Shown: piece after piece, positions 44,358 to 53,759 of the stretch
Numbering within the stretch: position 1 is the stretch's first letter
Layout: every line of letters begins with the position of its first letter
Origin: Algorimicrobium hallyeonense
Lineage (GTDB): Bacteria > Bacteroidota > Bacteroidia > Flavobacteriales > Flavobacteriaceae
NCBI RefSeq assembly: GCF_042657385.1
Contig: NZ_JBHSLA010000002.1
Location: 186,001 to 250,000, forward strand
Direction: 5' to 3'
DNA: 64,000 nt
Translations under genes and position numbers: made by a program
The notes under the pieces: generated by a model
The model's input: only the letters and a program-made list of their open reading frames with translations
The model's database searches: none
What the model was told of the DNA's origin: nothing

Positions 44358-45275
44358 CTAATCTTCTTTAAGCTGCGACTGCGACTGCAAACTACTCTCC
44401 AGCCACTCCCGACGTAAATCATCACTCAATTTTCCGGTTCCATCATGCGTCCAACCAGGTGGTTTCACTAAATAGAGAAACCGATTTTTTAAAGATTTTC
44501 TACCGAAAAAAACATCTTTTAGCATATTTCGCCATTCTATAAAAGCAATTTTTACGGGATTATACGTGTTAATATTAACAACCAAACCATAAATAACTCT
44601 TTCTTCTTTTAATTCTGGTTGGAACGTACCAAATAACTTATCCCAAATAATTAGAATACCTGCATGATTTCTATCTAAATACAACGGATTACTGCCATGA
44701 TGAACCCGATGATGAGATGGTGAATTAAATACGGCTTCAAACCACTTAGGCATTTTATCAATAGCTTCGGTATGAATCCAAAATTGATATAACAAACTAA
44801 TAGACATTTGTAATAAAATCATGGCAGGATGAAAACCCAATAAAGGCATCCAAAGCCAAAAAACGAACGAATAAAATCCGCCGGACCATGTTTGGCGTAA
44901 AGCAGTACTTAAATTATATTTTTGCGATGAGTGATGCACCACATGTGATGCCCAAAACAAACGACTTTCATGAGAAATACGATGAAACCAATAATAAGAG
45001 AAATCATCCGCAAAGAAAATTAATACAAAACTCCACCAAGCTACAGGAATAGTAAACAATCGGAAGTTGTCATATATCCAAAAGAAGACCAAAAGCACAA
45101 TAGCTTTGCTTAAAAAATTCAAGAAAACATTACCCAATCCCATAGCAATAGACGATAAGGCATCTTTTGTTTCATAGGTCCTAATCTGTTGTTTGGTAGT
45201 AACATACATTTCAAGCAACATTGCTAAAACAAAAAACGGAATGGCAAATACAATAATGTTTGGAAATTCAGGCAT
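44358..45275 (-). CDS. sterol desaturase/fatty acid hydroxylase family membrane protein
   Basis: A 305-residue di-iron membrane enzyme. Hydrophobic helices alternate with the three His clusters of the superfamily: WFHRISHESRLFWASHVVHHSS holds the first two, split here by position, and HRVHHGSNPLYLDRNHAG the third. The ATG at 45275 is chosen over an in-frame upstream start at 45350, which would overlap menC. Substrate not known; family members hydroxylate sterols, alkyl ethers or lipids. Divergent from menC with 57 bases between starts. Confidence 0.9.
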   Translation of the reverse strand: MPEFPNIIVFAIPFFVLAMLLEMYVTTKQQIRTYETKDALSSIAMGLGNVFLNFLSKAIVLLVFFWIYDNFRLFTIPVAWWSFVLIFFADDFSYYWFHRISHESRLFWASHVVHHSSQKYNLSTALRQTWSGGFYSFVFWLWMPLLGFHPAMILLQMSISLLYQFWIHTEAIDKMPKWFEAVFNSPSHHRVHHGSNPLYLDRNHAGILIIWDKLFGTFQPELKEERVIYGLVVNINTYNPVKIAFIEWRNMLKDVFFGRKSLKNRFLYLVKPPGWTHDGTGKLSDDLRREWLESSLQSQSQLKED

Positions 45276-45316
45276 TAGGATTGTTTTATGTTGTCTAAAA
45301 TACAAAATAAATTGAG

Positions 45317-45324
45317 TACTTTTG
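45317..45324 (+). promoter_or_regulatory. TAnnTTTG -7 element, near-leaderless start of menC
   Basis: TACTTTTG ends 8 bases before the ATG at 45333 and lies inside the longer in-frame ORF from 45288, so 45333 is the better start. Confidence 0.6.
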
Positions 45325-45332
45325 AATACTAT

Positions 45333-46385
45333 ATGAAAGCATCTTATCATAAATATATTCTTAATTTTAAGCAGCCAAGTGGTACGTCTCGAGGGGTTTT
45401 AAAAACGAAGGAAACTTGGTTTATTATTCTAGAACATGAAGGAAAACAAGGGATTGGTGAATGTGGTATTTTACGCGGTTTAAGCGCGGATGATGTTCCT
45501 AATTATGAAGAACAATTACAATGGACGTGCAAAAACATCCATTTAGGTCTCGCCGTTTTATATACTAAATTAAAAACTTTCCCAAGTATTCAATTTGGTT
45601 TGGAAATGGCTTTTAAATCTTTGGATGCTAAAACACCTTTCGATTTATTTTCGTCACAATTTACTCAAAACAATAAATCTATTCCTATTAATGGTTTGAT
45701 TTGGATGGGAACAGATGCTTTTATGAAGCAGCAAATTCAAGATAAAATTGAAGCAGGTTTTACCTGTATTAAAATGAAAATTGGTGCAATTGATTTTGAA
45801 ACGGAGATTGGTTTGCTGAAGTCTATTCGGAATGAATTTTCAGCTAATGATATTGAATTACGCGTGGATGCCAATGGCGCTTTTTCTGAAACCGATGTGT
45901 TAGAAAAACTAAAACGTCTATCCGATTTAAATTTACACTCTATTGAGCAACCAATAAAAGCGGGCCAAATAGAAGCTATGGCAAAATTATGTTTGGAAAC
46001 TCCGCTTCCAATTGCTTTAGATGAAGAATTAATTGGCGTTTTCGAAAATTCAGACAAGGCATTGCTTTTAAATCACATTAAACCGCAATACATTATTTTA
46101 AAACCGAGTTTTGTAGGAGGCTGGAAAGGGAGTCAAGAGTGGATTCAACAGGCCGAAAGCAATCAAATCGGTTGGTGGATAACAAGTGCTTTGGAAAGTA
46201 ATGTAGGTTTGAATGCTATTGCCCAATGGACATATACATTAAACGCAAATATGCCTCAAGGTTTAGGAACAGGAAGTTTATTTACTAATAATTTTGAGAG
46301 TCCTTTAACTATAAACACAGGTTCTTTATTTTATGATAATAACAAGTTATGGCACTTCAATATAAGCGCTACAACTAGCAATTAA
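45333..46385 (+). CDS. menC: o-succinylbenzoate synthase
   Basis: A 350-residue enolase-superfamily enzyme that dehydrates SHCHC to o-succinylbenzoate. Seen: CIKMKIGAIDFETE with the catalytic KxK, RVDANGAF (first metal Asp), SIEQPI (Glu), ALDEELIG (Asp) and KPSFVGG (second Lys). The N-terminal domain begins YHKYILNFKQPSGTSRGVL. Functional order fits between menD and menE. The next gene starts 31 bases on. Confidence 0.93.
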   Translation: MKASYHKYILNFKQPSGTSRGVLKTKETWFIILEHEGKQGIGECGILRGLSADDVPNYEEQLQWTCKNIHLGLAVLYTKLKTFPSIQFGLEMAFKSLDAKTPFDLFSSQFTQNNKSIPINGLIWMGTDAFMKQQIQDKIEAGFTCIKMKIGAIDFETEIGLLKSIRNEFSANDIELRVDANGAFSETDVLEKLKRLSDLNLHSIEQPIKAGQIEAMAKLCLETPLPIALDEELIGVFENSDKALLLNHIKPQYIILKPSFVGGWKGSQEWIQQAESNQIGWWITSALESNVGLNAIAQWTYTLNANMPQGLGTGSLFTNNFESPLTINTGSLFYDNNKLWHFNISATTSN

Positions 46386-46416
46386 TTTAAGTTTAACACT
46401 AACACAATTATAAAAC

Positions 46417-47376
46417 ATGTACATAGCACAAGCATTTAAAGGTCTGCACGAATGGTGGCGATATATAATTGGAATCCTCATTATTTTTCTAGCGGTCGTG
46501 ATAGGACAAATGCCATTTACCTTGGCTGTTTTATTTAAAACCGTTTCCGATGGTGGTAATGCTTTTGGCATGACGGAAGCGCAAATGATGACAGTATTGG
46601 AACCAAATTTAAATCTGTTCCTCATGTTGCTATCTTTTGCAGCTGGTTTGGTAGGGGTTTTTATTGTGGCTAAATATCTTCATAAACAATCCATCGTTTC
46701 TTTAACAACTGCGCGTGATAAAATTGACTGGAAGCGTTTTTGGTTCGCTTTTATTTTATGGGGATTTGTATCTACTAGTTTTATTTTTTTAGATTATTTT
46801 TTGTCGCCGGAAGATTATGTTTTAAACTTTAAACTCGTCCCATTTATCATTCTATGCGTTATTGCAATTGCACTAATTCCACTTCAAACGAGTTTTGAAG
46901 AGTACTTATTTCGTGGGTATTTAATGCAAGGTATGGGTGTTATTACTAAAAATAAATGGGTGCCGTTGTTAACCACATCCGTGGTATTTGGACTTTTACA
47001 TATAGCTAACCCGGAAGTTAAACAATTAGGCTACATCGTCATGGTTTATTATATAGGCACAGGTTTGTTTTTAGGTATTGCAACATTAATGGATGAAGGT
47101 TTAGAATTAGCTTTAGGGTTTCATGCCGCCAACAATTTGTTTACAGCTTTATTGGTAACTGCAGATTGGACAGCACTGCAAACACATTCCGTATTTAAAG
47201 ACACATCATTACCTGGAGCAGCTGGTTTTATGGATGTGTTTATGCCTGTTTTTGTAATTTTTCCAGTTGTACTTTTTGTGTTTTCAAAAAAATATAATTG
47301 GAACAATTGGAAAGAAAAATTGTTTGGTACTGTTGAAGCTCCAATAATAGAATCTGAAAATATAACAAACAACTAA
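46417..47376 (+). CDS. CPBP family intramembrane metalloprotease
   Basis: A 319-residue, eight-helix membrane protein. Motif 1 SFEEYLFRGYLMQGMG (EExxxR), motif 2 FGLLHIANPE, motif 3 FHAANNLF match the CPBP/Abi family, related to CAAX prenyl protease 2. Bacterial members serve varied tasks (bacteriocin self-immunity, signal protein processing). Substrate unknown. It sits between menC and menE with 6 bases to menE, so it is co-transcribed with the pathway genes. Confidence 0.9.
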   Translation: MYIAQAFKGLHEWWRYIIGILIIFLAVVIGQMPFTLAVLFKTVSDGGNAFGMTEAQMMTVLEPNLNLFLMLLSFAAGLVGVFIVAKYLHKQSIVSLTTARDKIDWKRFWFAFILWGFVSTSFIFLDYFLSPEDYVLNFKLVPFIILCVIAIALIPLQTSFEEYLFRGYLMQGMGVITKNKWVPLLTTSVVFGLLHIANPEVKQLGYIVMVYYIGTGLFLGIATLMDEGLELALGFHAANNLFTALLVTADWTALQTHSVFKDTSLPGAAGFMDVFMPVFVIFPVVLFVFSKKYNWNNWKEKLFGTVEAPIIESENITNN

Positions 47377-47382
47377 TTAATC

Positions 47383-48450
47383 ATGACACCAACATTTGAT
47401 AAAGTTCACAATCATTTTCAACTAAATGGTATTCATTATAATCGTGAAGGTTTAAAGGAAGTCGCTTATAGTTTCATCAAGGAAGGTGACGATTTTGAAA
47501 TAGCTATTGGCGAATTTTTAGCAGATTGGTTGGATTCAAATGAAACACTTACGGTACAAACATCAGGTTCTACTGGAACACCTAAAACTATTGGTGTTAG
47601 TAAACAAGCTATGGTGCATTCAGCACTTACCACAGGTAATTTTTTCGAATTGCAACCAAAAGATCGCGCACTTTTATGTTTGCCTGCCGGAACGATAGCC
47701 GGAAAAATGATGTTAATTCGTGCTTTGATGTTGGGTTTACATTTAGATAGTATTCCACCAAAAAAAATACTAGAAATTAATCCGCGTAAAACATACCAAT
47801 TTGCTGCTATGATTCCCATGCAATTGCAAAAGAATCTGGCTAAAGTTGCCAAAATAAAAACCATCATTGTTGGTGGAGCTCCGGTTTCAAAAGATTTAAA
47901 GAAGATTATTCAGACTATAAAACCAACAGTTTATGAAACCTATGGTATGACTGAAACCGTTAGCCATATTGCCGTAAAGCAACTTAATAATTTTTCTGAA
48001 GAAACACCGAAACCGTATTTTCAAGTATTACCGGGCGTTATAATTTCACAAGATAATCGTGACTGTTTGGTTATTGATGCTAAAAACATTTCCGAAGCCA
48101 TAATTGTTACGAATGATGTGGTTAAAATTCAAGACAAATCCACATTTGAATGGTTAGGACGTATAGATCATGTTATTAATTCTGGAGGTGTCAAAGTCCA
48201 TCCCGAAGTAATTGAAAATACACTGACAGCTCATTTAGATGAACGATTTTTTATTGCTTCACAACCTGATAACGATTTAGGCGAACGTGTTATTTTAGTT
48301 ATTGAGGGTGAAGAGAAAACCATAAAACAAGACGTCTTTACAGGATTGCATAAACATGAAATCCCTAAAGATATTTTCTTTGTAAATCATTTTCAAGAAA
48401 CCCATTCTGGAAAAATACAGCGAAAAAAGACACTTGCCTCAATCAAATAA
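47383..48450 (+). CDS. menE: o-succinylbenzoate-CoA ligase
   Basis: A 355-residue adenylate-forming enzyme that activates o-succinylbenzoate with CoA. Motifs: VQTSGSTGTPKTIGVSK (P-loop), VYETYGMTETVSHIA, WLGRIDHVINSGGVKVHP and SGKIQRKKTL at the end with the catalytic Lys. The N-terminal domain is shorter than in E. coli MenE (about 450 residues), usual for this phylum. With menB, A, C, D, F and the menI-like gene it gives most of the route. Confidence 0.92.
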   Translation: MTPTFDKVHNHFQLNGIHYNREGLKEVAYSFIKEGDDFEIAIGEFLADWLDSNETLTVQTSGSTGTPKTIGVSKQAMVHSALTTGNFFELQPKDRALLCLPAGTIAGKMMLIRALMLGLHLDSIPPKKILEINPRKTYQFAAMIPMQLQKNLAKVAKIKTIIVGGAPVSKDLKKIIQTIKPTVYETYGMTETVSHIAVKQLNNFSEETPKPYFQVLPGVIISQDNRDCLVIDAKNISEAIIVTNDVVKIQDKSTFEWLGRIDHVINSGGVKVHPEVIENTLTAHLDERFFIASQPDNDLGERVILVIEGEEKTIKQDVFTGLHKHEIPKDIFFVNHFQETHSGKIQRKKTLASIK

Positions 48451-48523
48451 CCCATTCACGAATTCCTAGTTTTTATTATGGTTGTAGTGTTTTAGGTTTA
48501 CCTAGAATTTAAAACACAAAACC

Positions 48524-50668
48524 ATGAAAAATCTATTACTAATTGTATGTGTGGCTTTTATAAGTTTGCAAATACACGCGCAAAAGAAAACAATCTCGGG
48601 AACTATTACAGATGAAAACGGACTGCCATTACCTGGTGTGAATATTATAGTTAAAGGAACTTCAGATGGTACTCAAACCAATTTTGACGGATTATATACC
48701 ATTCAAGCCATTGAAGGCGCTACTATATCCTATTCATTTATCGGTTATATAACTGCAGAACGAAAAATCAAGAAAAACACAAACACTATTTCCTTCGCCA
48801 TGCAAGTGGATTCTGAATCATTGGAAGAAGTTGTTGTGACTGCTTTAGGTATCAAACGAAAAGCTACAAGAAGAACGATGTCTTACCAGCGTGTTCGTAC
48901 GGAACAACTATCACAAAGTTCCAACCCAAATATAGTTCAGTCTTTGTCAGGAAAAGTATCAGGATTACAAATAAACACTAACAATAAAGGTGTTAACCAA
49001 AGCACTCGAATTGTTTTACGAGGCAATCGCTCGGTAACGGGAAACAATCAAGCGCTTATTGTGATTGATGGCACTATAGTTTCGGCGGAAACTTTATCAA
49101 AAATGAAACCTGAAGATATTGCGAGTACAAATGTTATAAAAGGAGCAGGTGGTAGCGCTTTGTATGGTTCCCAAGGTTCAAATGGTGTTATTATTGTAAC
49201 AACAAAAGGGAGTAATTATAAACTACCTAAAGAAGTCAAACATCATATAATTCAACCGAATACGTATGATAATAATGATATTTACGAAGAAATTGTTGAA
49301 AACACTTTCGAAAATGTGAAAACAAAACCGTTGTCAACGTTTTCAATAGATGTTGACAAAGCATCTTACAGTAACATCAGACGGATGATTAATAATGGAC
49401 AAGAAATTCCAGCGAATTCAGTTAAAATTGAAGAAATGGTAAATTATTTTGACTATGATTATCCGGAACCAACAGGTAAACATCCATTTTCCATAAACAC
49501 CGAACAAATTCAAACGCCTTGGAATACAGATACGCAATTAGTACGTGTTGGTTTACAAGGAAAATCGTATGAAAATGACCAATTACCAGCATCCAATTTA
49601 ACTTTTTTAATTGATGTATCAGGTTCTATGGGAAATGCGAATAAATTGCCTTTATTGAAATCAGCTTATAAATTATTGGTGAATCAATTACGTCCTCAAG
49701 ACTATGTTTCTATAGTTGTTTACGCTGGAGCAGCTGGTGTGGTTTTAGAACCAACATCTGGCATTGAGAAAGAGAAAATTATAGCAGCTTTAGATAAGTT
49801 GCAATCTGGAGGCTCTACAGCTGGTGGACAAGGTATTGAGTTGGCTTATAGTTTGGCGGAAAAGAACTTTAAGAAAAACGGTAATAATCGCGTAATTCTA
49901 GCAACAGATGGTGATTTTAATGTGGGCGCTTCTTCCGATAAAGATATGGAAAAACTAATTGAAGACAAGCGCAAAACAGGTGTGTTCCTATCCGTTTTAG
50001 GGTTTGGATATGGGAATTACAAAGATTCAAAATTAGAAACATTAGCAGATAAAGGCAACGGAAACCATGCCTATATTGATACGATGCAGGAAGCACAAAA
50101 AGTTTTTGGAAAGGAATTTGGCGGAACCTTATTTACGATTGCTAAGGATGTAAAAATTCAAGTAGAATTCAATCCTGCGGTTGTTCAAGCCTACCGATTA
50201 ATAGGTTATGAAAACCGGTTGTTAGCTGATGAAGATTTTATTGATGATACCAAAGATGCTGGTGAATTAGGCAGTGGCCATACCGTAACGGCTTTATATG
50301 AAGTTATTCCAGTTGGTGTGAAAAGCCATTATTTAAAAGATATTTCTGATTTAAAATATACCAAAAATGAAAATGCGTCTAGTTTCTCTGATGAACTATT
50401 CACCGTGAAATTCCGATACAAAAAACCAGATGGTGATAAAAGTATCGAGATGGTTCATGTGCATGAAAATAAAGTTGAAAACGCATCAGTTGATATGAAA
50501 TTTGCTTCAGCTGTTGCGTTATACGGTATGCAATTGCGTCATTCAGAATATGATAATAATTCCAAGTTGAATGATGTATTGGATTTAGCAAAACAGGGTA
50601 GAGGCCAGGATGGGAATGGTTACCGTTCCGAGTTTGTTCGATTGGTAAATGCATATAATAGTCTGTGA
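48524..50668 (+). CDS. TonB-plug/VWA fusion protein (YfbK-like)
   Basis: A 714-residue protein with signal peptide (ends IHAQ). A CarboxypepD_reg-like beta-sandwich (about 22-100, ISGTITDENGLPLPGVNIIV) is followed by a SusC/TonB-receptor-type plug (about 105-225, EEVVVTALGIKRKATRR, NPNIVQSLSGKVSGL, IVLRGNRSVTGNNQALIVIDG, SQGSNGVIIVTTKG). Instead of a beta-barrel, there is a YfbK-type N-terminal region and a VWA domain with MIDAS motif DVSGSMG at about 364-370, then a C-terminal DUF3520-like part (ends AYNSL). The plug without barrel suggests an envelope protein that no longer transports. Known VWA roles are metal-dependent binding. Terminator follows. Confidence 0.88.
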   Translation: MKNLLLIVCVAFISLQIHAQKKTISGTITDENGLPLPGVNIIVKGTSDGTQTNFDGLYTIQAIEGATISYSFIGYITAERKIKKNTNTISFAMQVDSESLEEVVVTALGIKRKATRRTMSYQRVRTEQLSQSSNPNIVQSLSGKVSGLQINTNNKGVNQSTRIVLRGNRSVTGNNQALIVIDGTIVSAETLSKMKPEDIASTNVIKGAGGSALYGSQGSNGVIIVTTKGSNYKLPKEVKHHIIQPNTYDNNDIYEEIVENTFENVKTKPLSTFSIDVDKASYSNIRRMINNGQEIPANSVKIEEMVNYFDYDYPEPTGKHPFSINTEQIQTPWNTDTQLVRVGLQGKSYENDQLPASNLTFLIDVSGSMGNANKLPLLKSAYKLLVNQLRPQDYVSIVVYAGAAGVVLEPTSGIEKEKIIAALDKLQSGGSTAGGQGIELAYSLAEKNFKKNGNNRVILATDGDFNVGASSDKDMEKLIEDKRKTGVFLSVLGFGYGNYKDSKLETLADKGNGNHAYIDTMQEAQKVFGKEFGGTLFTIAKDVKIQVEFNPAVVQAYRLIGYENRLLADEDFIDDTKDAGELGSGHTVTALYEVIPVGVKSHYLKDISDLKYTKNENASSFSDELFTVKFRYKKPDGDKSIEMVHVHENKVENASVDMKFASAVALYGMQLRHSEYDNNSKLNDVLDLAKQGRGQDGNGYRSEFVRLVNAYNSL

Positions 50669-50700
50669 TAATTTTATGGTATAATTAAAAAATAAATAAA

Positions 50701-50730
50701 GAGCGCTTAAGAAATTAAGCGTTCTTTTTT
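50701..50730. terminator. bidirectional terminator between VWA protein and MFS genes
   Basis: GAGCGCTTAA (50701-50710) pairs with TTAAGCGTTC (50715-50724) apart from one wobble, followed by T residues. The MFS stop codon lies in the second arm, so the hairpin serves both convergent genes. Confidence 0.75.
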
Positions 50731-51986
50731 GTTGAAATTTTATAGAATGCAAAAGCTGCTAATAAACCAATAAAAGAAAAAATAGCCATGGTCATAAAAA
50801 CATGTCTATGTCCTAAAACACCAGGTGATGCATCCAATAAATATCCAATTATAGGACCAGCAAAGATATCAGGTGTGTAGCCAATTATAGATATAAAACC
50901 AACAGCAGTACCAGTGAGCGCCAATGGTATTTTAGCTTCTTCCAACGTGGCAAAATATAAAACGCGTGCGGAATATACACCAATGGCCATGATAACAATA
51001 GATAAAACAAATAGGATTGTTTCATTACTATTTATGAAGGTCGTCGAAAAAATTAAACTTGTACAAAGCATCAATAGAAATCCAATAACAATCCAAAAAG
51101 AGGCTCGTGTTTTATCTGCTAATAAACCAATGGTAACACCTATAATTGGTCGCATGTATAAAAGGTACGTTCCAACTTGAGCCGAATCGATATCGTCGTA
51201 TTTCATCACGTCTTTTGCATATAGGCTAAAAACGTCTGTCATTTTATACCCAAAATAAGCACATAAAATAATTATCATGAGCAACCAAACACTTGGATAT
51301 TTCATAATTACTTTAAAGTTTTGAAGTGTTAGTTTTTGGGAAATTTTGCTGTTTTGTTCTGAATAAGTATCATTTTTAAGAAAGAAATAAACTAAAACTC
51401 CAATTACTGAAACTATTAAAGATATAGCAATTATTACCATTCTAAAAGCACTTTGTCTTTCACTTAAGCTTGTGTCATTAATATTGGATGTTACAAAGAA
51501 TGAAAACAACAATACTCCTAAAGTACCAAATAGGGCAGCTGTTAAACCACGACCACCATCCAAAAAACCAAATGCAATACCTTGATTATTGGTGCCTCCC
51601 CAAATTCGAGTTGCTTTAATCATGGCAGCCCAGAATAAAAATATGGTAGTAAATCCCCAGAAACCGTAAAGGACATGGAGTAAAAATAGAGACGGATAAG
51701 AAGCAAGATAAAATCCGCCAAGAGCTGTGAGAAATAAGGCCACAGCCATAAGTTTATTCGGTTTAAACTTATCGGCTAATGGACCACCAAAAAGATAAGA
51801 AACAAATGCAACAATGCCGTAAACCGAAAAACAACTCCCCAATTGCGTATTGTTGATTGCGAAGACTTCTAAAAAAGTAGGTCTAAATATGCGTGCTAAA
51901 ACAAAGGGTAAAACAAAAACAGCTTCACCAGCTAATATTAGTAAGATGATAGTAAAGGCTGATGAAGCTGATTGTTTTTTAAACAT
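50715..51986 (-). CDS. MFS transporter
   Basis: A 423-residue, twelve-helix permease of the major facilitator superfamily. The segment GGPLADKFKPNKLMAVALF holds the loop 2-3 motif. The start overlaps the stop of the acyl-CoA carboxylase gene by one base (TAATG), so the two are translationally coupled. Substrate not assignable; co-transcription suggests an organic acid or a CoA-related metabolite outside, but only by neighbourhood. Confidence 0.88.
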   Translation of the reverse strand: MFKKQSASSAFTIILLILAGEAVFVLPFVLARIFRPTFLEVFAINNTQLGSCFSVYGIVAFVSYLFGGPLADKFKPNKLMAVALFLTALGGFYLASYPSLFLLHVLYGFWGFTTIFLFWAAMIKATRIWGGTNNQGIAFGFLDGGRGLTAALFGTLGVLLFSFFVTSNINDTSLSERQSAFRMVIIAISLIVSVIGVLVYFFLKNDTYSEQNSKISQKLTLQNFKVIMKYPSVWLLMIIILCAYFGYKMTDVFSLYAKDVMKYDDIDSAQVGTYLLYMRPIIGVTIGLLADKTRASFWIVIGFLLMLCTSLIFSTTFINSNETILFVLSIVIMAIGVYSARVLYFATLEEAKIPLALTGTAVGFISIIGYTPDIFAGPIIGYLLDASPGVLGHRHVFMTMAIFSFIGLLAAFAFYKISTKKNA

Positions 51987-53614
51987 TATACCTGTAATAC
52001 GCCCATGTTAAATGGCTTTTCAATAGGCGCATGGTTTGCCGCTTCTATTCCCATACTAATCCATTTTCGGGTATCTAAAGGATCTATAATGGCGTCTGTC
52101 CAAATGCGCGACGCTGCATAATAAGGAGATACTTGTTTGTCGTAACGGTCTTTAATTTTTTTGAAGAGTTCATCTTCTTTATCTTGCGTTATTTCTTCAC
52201 CTTTCTTTTTAAGCGATGCTTTTTCTATTTGTAATAAGACTTTAGCAGCACTATTTCCACTCATTACGGCAAGTTCAGCACTTGGCCAAGCCACAATTAA
52301 ACGTGGGTCATACGCTTTTCCACACATGGCATAATTACCAGCACCATAACTGTTTCCTAAAATAATGGTGAATTTGGGAACCACACTATTACTAACAGCA
52401 TTTACCATTTTAGCACCATCTTTTATAATCCCACCATGTTCACTCTTACTACCAACCATAAAACCAGTAACATCCTGTAAAAATATTAAAGGAATTTTCT
52501 TCTGATTACAATTAGCAATAAAACGGGTAGACTTATCAGCCGAATCATTATAAATTACACCACCAAACTGCATTTCGCCCTTGGCAGTTTTCACCAGTTT
52601 ACGTTGGTTGGCAACAATACCAACAGCCCAGCCGTCAATACGTGCGTAACAGGTAATAATGGTTTGGCCGTATCCGGCTTTGTATTCTTCAAACTCACTA
52701 TTATCAACCAAACGTTTGATAATGTCATACATATCATATTGATCAGCACGCGATTTTGGAATAATTCCGTAAATATCTTCTTGGTTTTCTTTCGGTTTTT
52801 TAGCATCAGCACGATTAAATCCTGCTTTATCATAATCGCCAATTTTATCAACGATATTTTTAATTTTATCTAAAGCATCTTTGTCATCTTTCGCTTTATA
52901 ATCGGTTACACCAGAAATTTCGCAATGTGTTGTTGCGCCACCAAGTGTTTCATTATCTATAGTTTCACCAATTGCGGCTTTTACTAAATAACTACCAGCT
53001 AAAAAGATACTTCCTGTTTTATCAACTATCAAGGCCTCATCACTCATAATAGGTAAATAGGCACCACCAGCAACGCAACTTCCCATAACAGCAGCAATTT
53101 GGGTAATTCCCATGCTACTCATAATGGCGTTATTTCTAAAAATACGACCAAAATGTTCTTTATCTGGAAATATTTCATCTTGCAAAGGCAAATAAACACC
53201 AGCAGAATCCACTAAATATATGATGGGTAATCTGTTTTCAATAGCAATTTCTTGTGCGCGTAAATTCTTTTTAGCAGTTATTGGAAACCAGGCTCCAGCT
53301 TTTACGGTCGCATCATTAGCAACAACCAAACATTGTTTACCTTTTACATAACCCATTTTTACAACCACCCCAGCGGATGGACATCCTCCGTGCTCTTCAT
53401 ACATATCGTCTCCCGCGAAAGCAGCAATTTCAATGGCTGGTTTTTTAGCGTCTAATAAATAATCAATACGCTCTCTTGCTGTTAATTTTCCTTTAGCATG
53501 TTGCTTTTCTATGCTTTTTTTTCCACCACCAAGTTTCACATAGGTGAGACGTTTTTTTAGTTCGGAAACAAGCAATTTATTATGATCTTCGTTTTTATTG
53601 AAGTTGATATCCAT
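51986..53614 (-). CDS. acyl-CoA carboxylase beta subunit (carboxyltransferase)
   Basis: A 542-residue carboxyltransferase of the PccB/MccB type that transfers carboxyl from biotin to an acyl-CoA. Seen: KLTARERIDYLLDA, HGGCPSAGVVVKMGYVKG, YLVDSAGVYLPLQ, GSCVAGGAYLPIMSDEALIV, PLIFLQDVTGFMVG, YGAGNYAMCGKAYDPRLIVAWP. The layout (PSAGVV early, CVAGGAYLP) is closest to methylcrotonyl-/propionyl-CoA carboxylase beta chains; substrate not certain. Its biotin carboxylase/BCCP alpha subunit is not next to it. Confidence 0.92.
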   Translation of the reverse strand: MDINFNKNEDHNKLLVSELKKRLTYVKLGGGKKSIEKQHAKGKLTARERIDYLLDAKKPAIEIAAFAGDDMYEEHGGCPSAGVVVKMGYVKGKQCLVVANDATVKAGAWFPITAKKNLRAQEIAIENRLPIIYLVDSAGVYLPLQDEIFPDKEHFGRIFRNNAIMSSMGITQIAAVMGSCVAGGAYLPIMSDEALIVDKTGSIFLAGSYLVKAAIGETIDNETLGGATTHCEISGVTDYKAKDDKDALDKIKNIVDKIGDYDKAGFNRADAKKPKENQEDIYGIIPKSRADQYDMYDIIKRLVDNSEFEEYKAGYGQTIITCYARIDGWAVGIVANQRKLVKTAKGEMQFGGVIYNDSADKSTRFIANCNQKKIPLIFLQDVTGFMVGSKSEHGGIIKDGAKMVNAVSNSVVPKFTIILGNSYGAGNYAMCGKAYDPRLIVAWPSAELAVMSGNSAAKVLLQIEKASLKKKGEEITQDKEDELFKKIKDRYDKQVSPYYAASRIWTDAIIDPLDTRKWISMGIEAANHAPIEKPFNMGVLQV

Positions 53615-53704
53615 AGAATTTTTTCTTTGCTACGAATTTACGAAAGTAGATTTAGGTTTGAAAGTGATTATTTTGTTAAATAACATTACATGGAAATAGT
53701 TTCC

Positions 53705-53735
53705 TTGGAAACTAATTTATAGTTTCGTATATTTG
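53705..53735 (+). promoter_or_regulatory. full -33/-7 promoter for the DoxX-like group
   Basis: TTG at 53705-53707, 20-base spacer, TATATTTG at 53728-53735, 24 bases before the ATG at 53760. The best promoter in the window on the plus strand. Confidence 0.7.
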
Positions 53736-53759
53736 CTGTCTAATATTAAAACCATTAAA

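Noticed and set aside
47466..47867. 133-codon antisense ORF inside menE
   Set aside because: No promoter, no motif; overlaps the conserved sense gene.
52604..52873. Plus-strand ORF within the carboxylase gene
   Set aside because: Shadow frame; the sense gene has all family motifs there.
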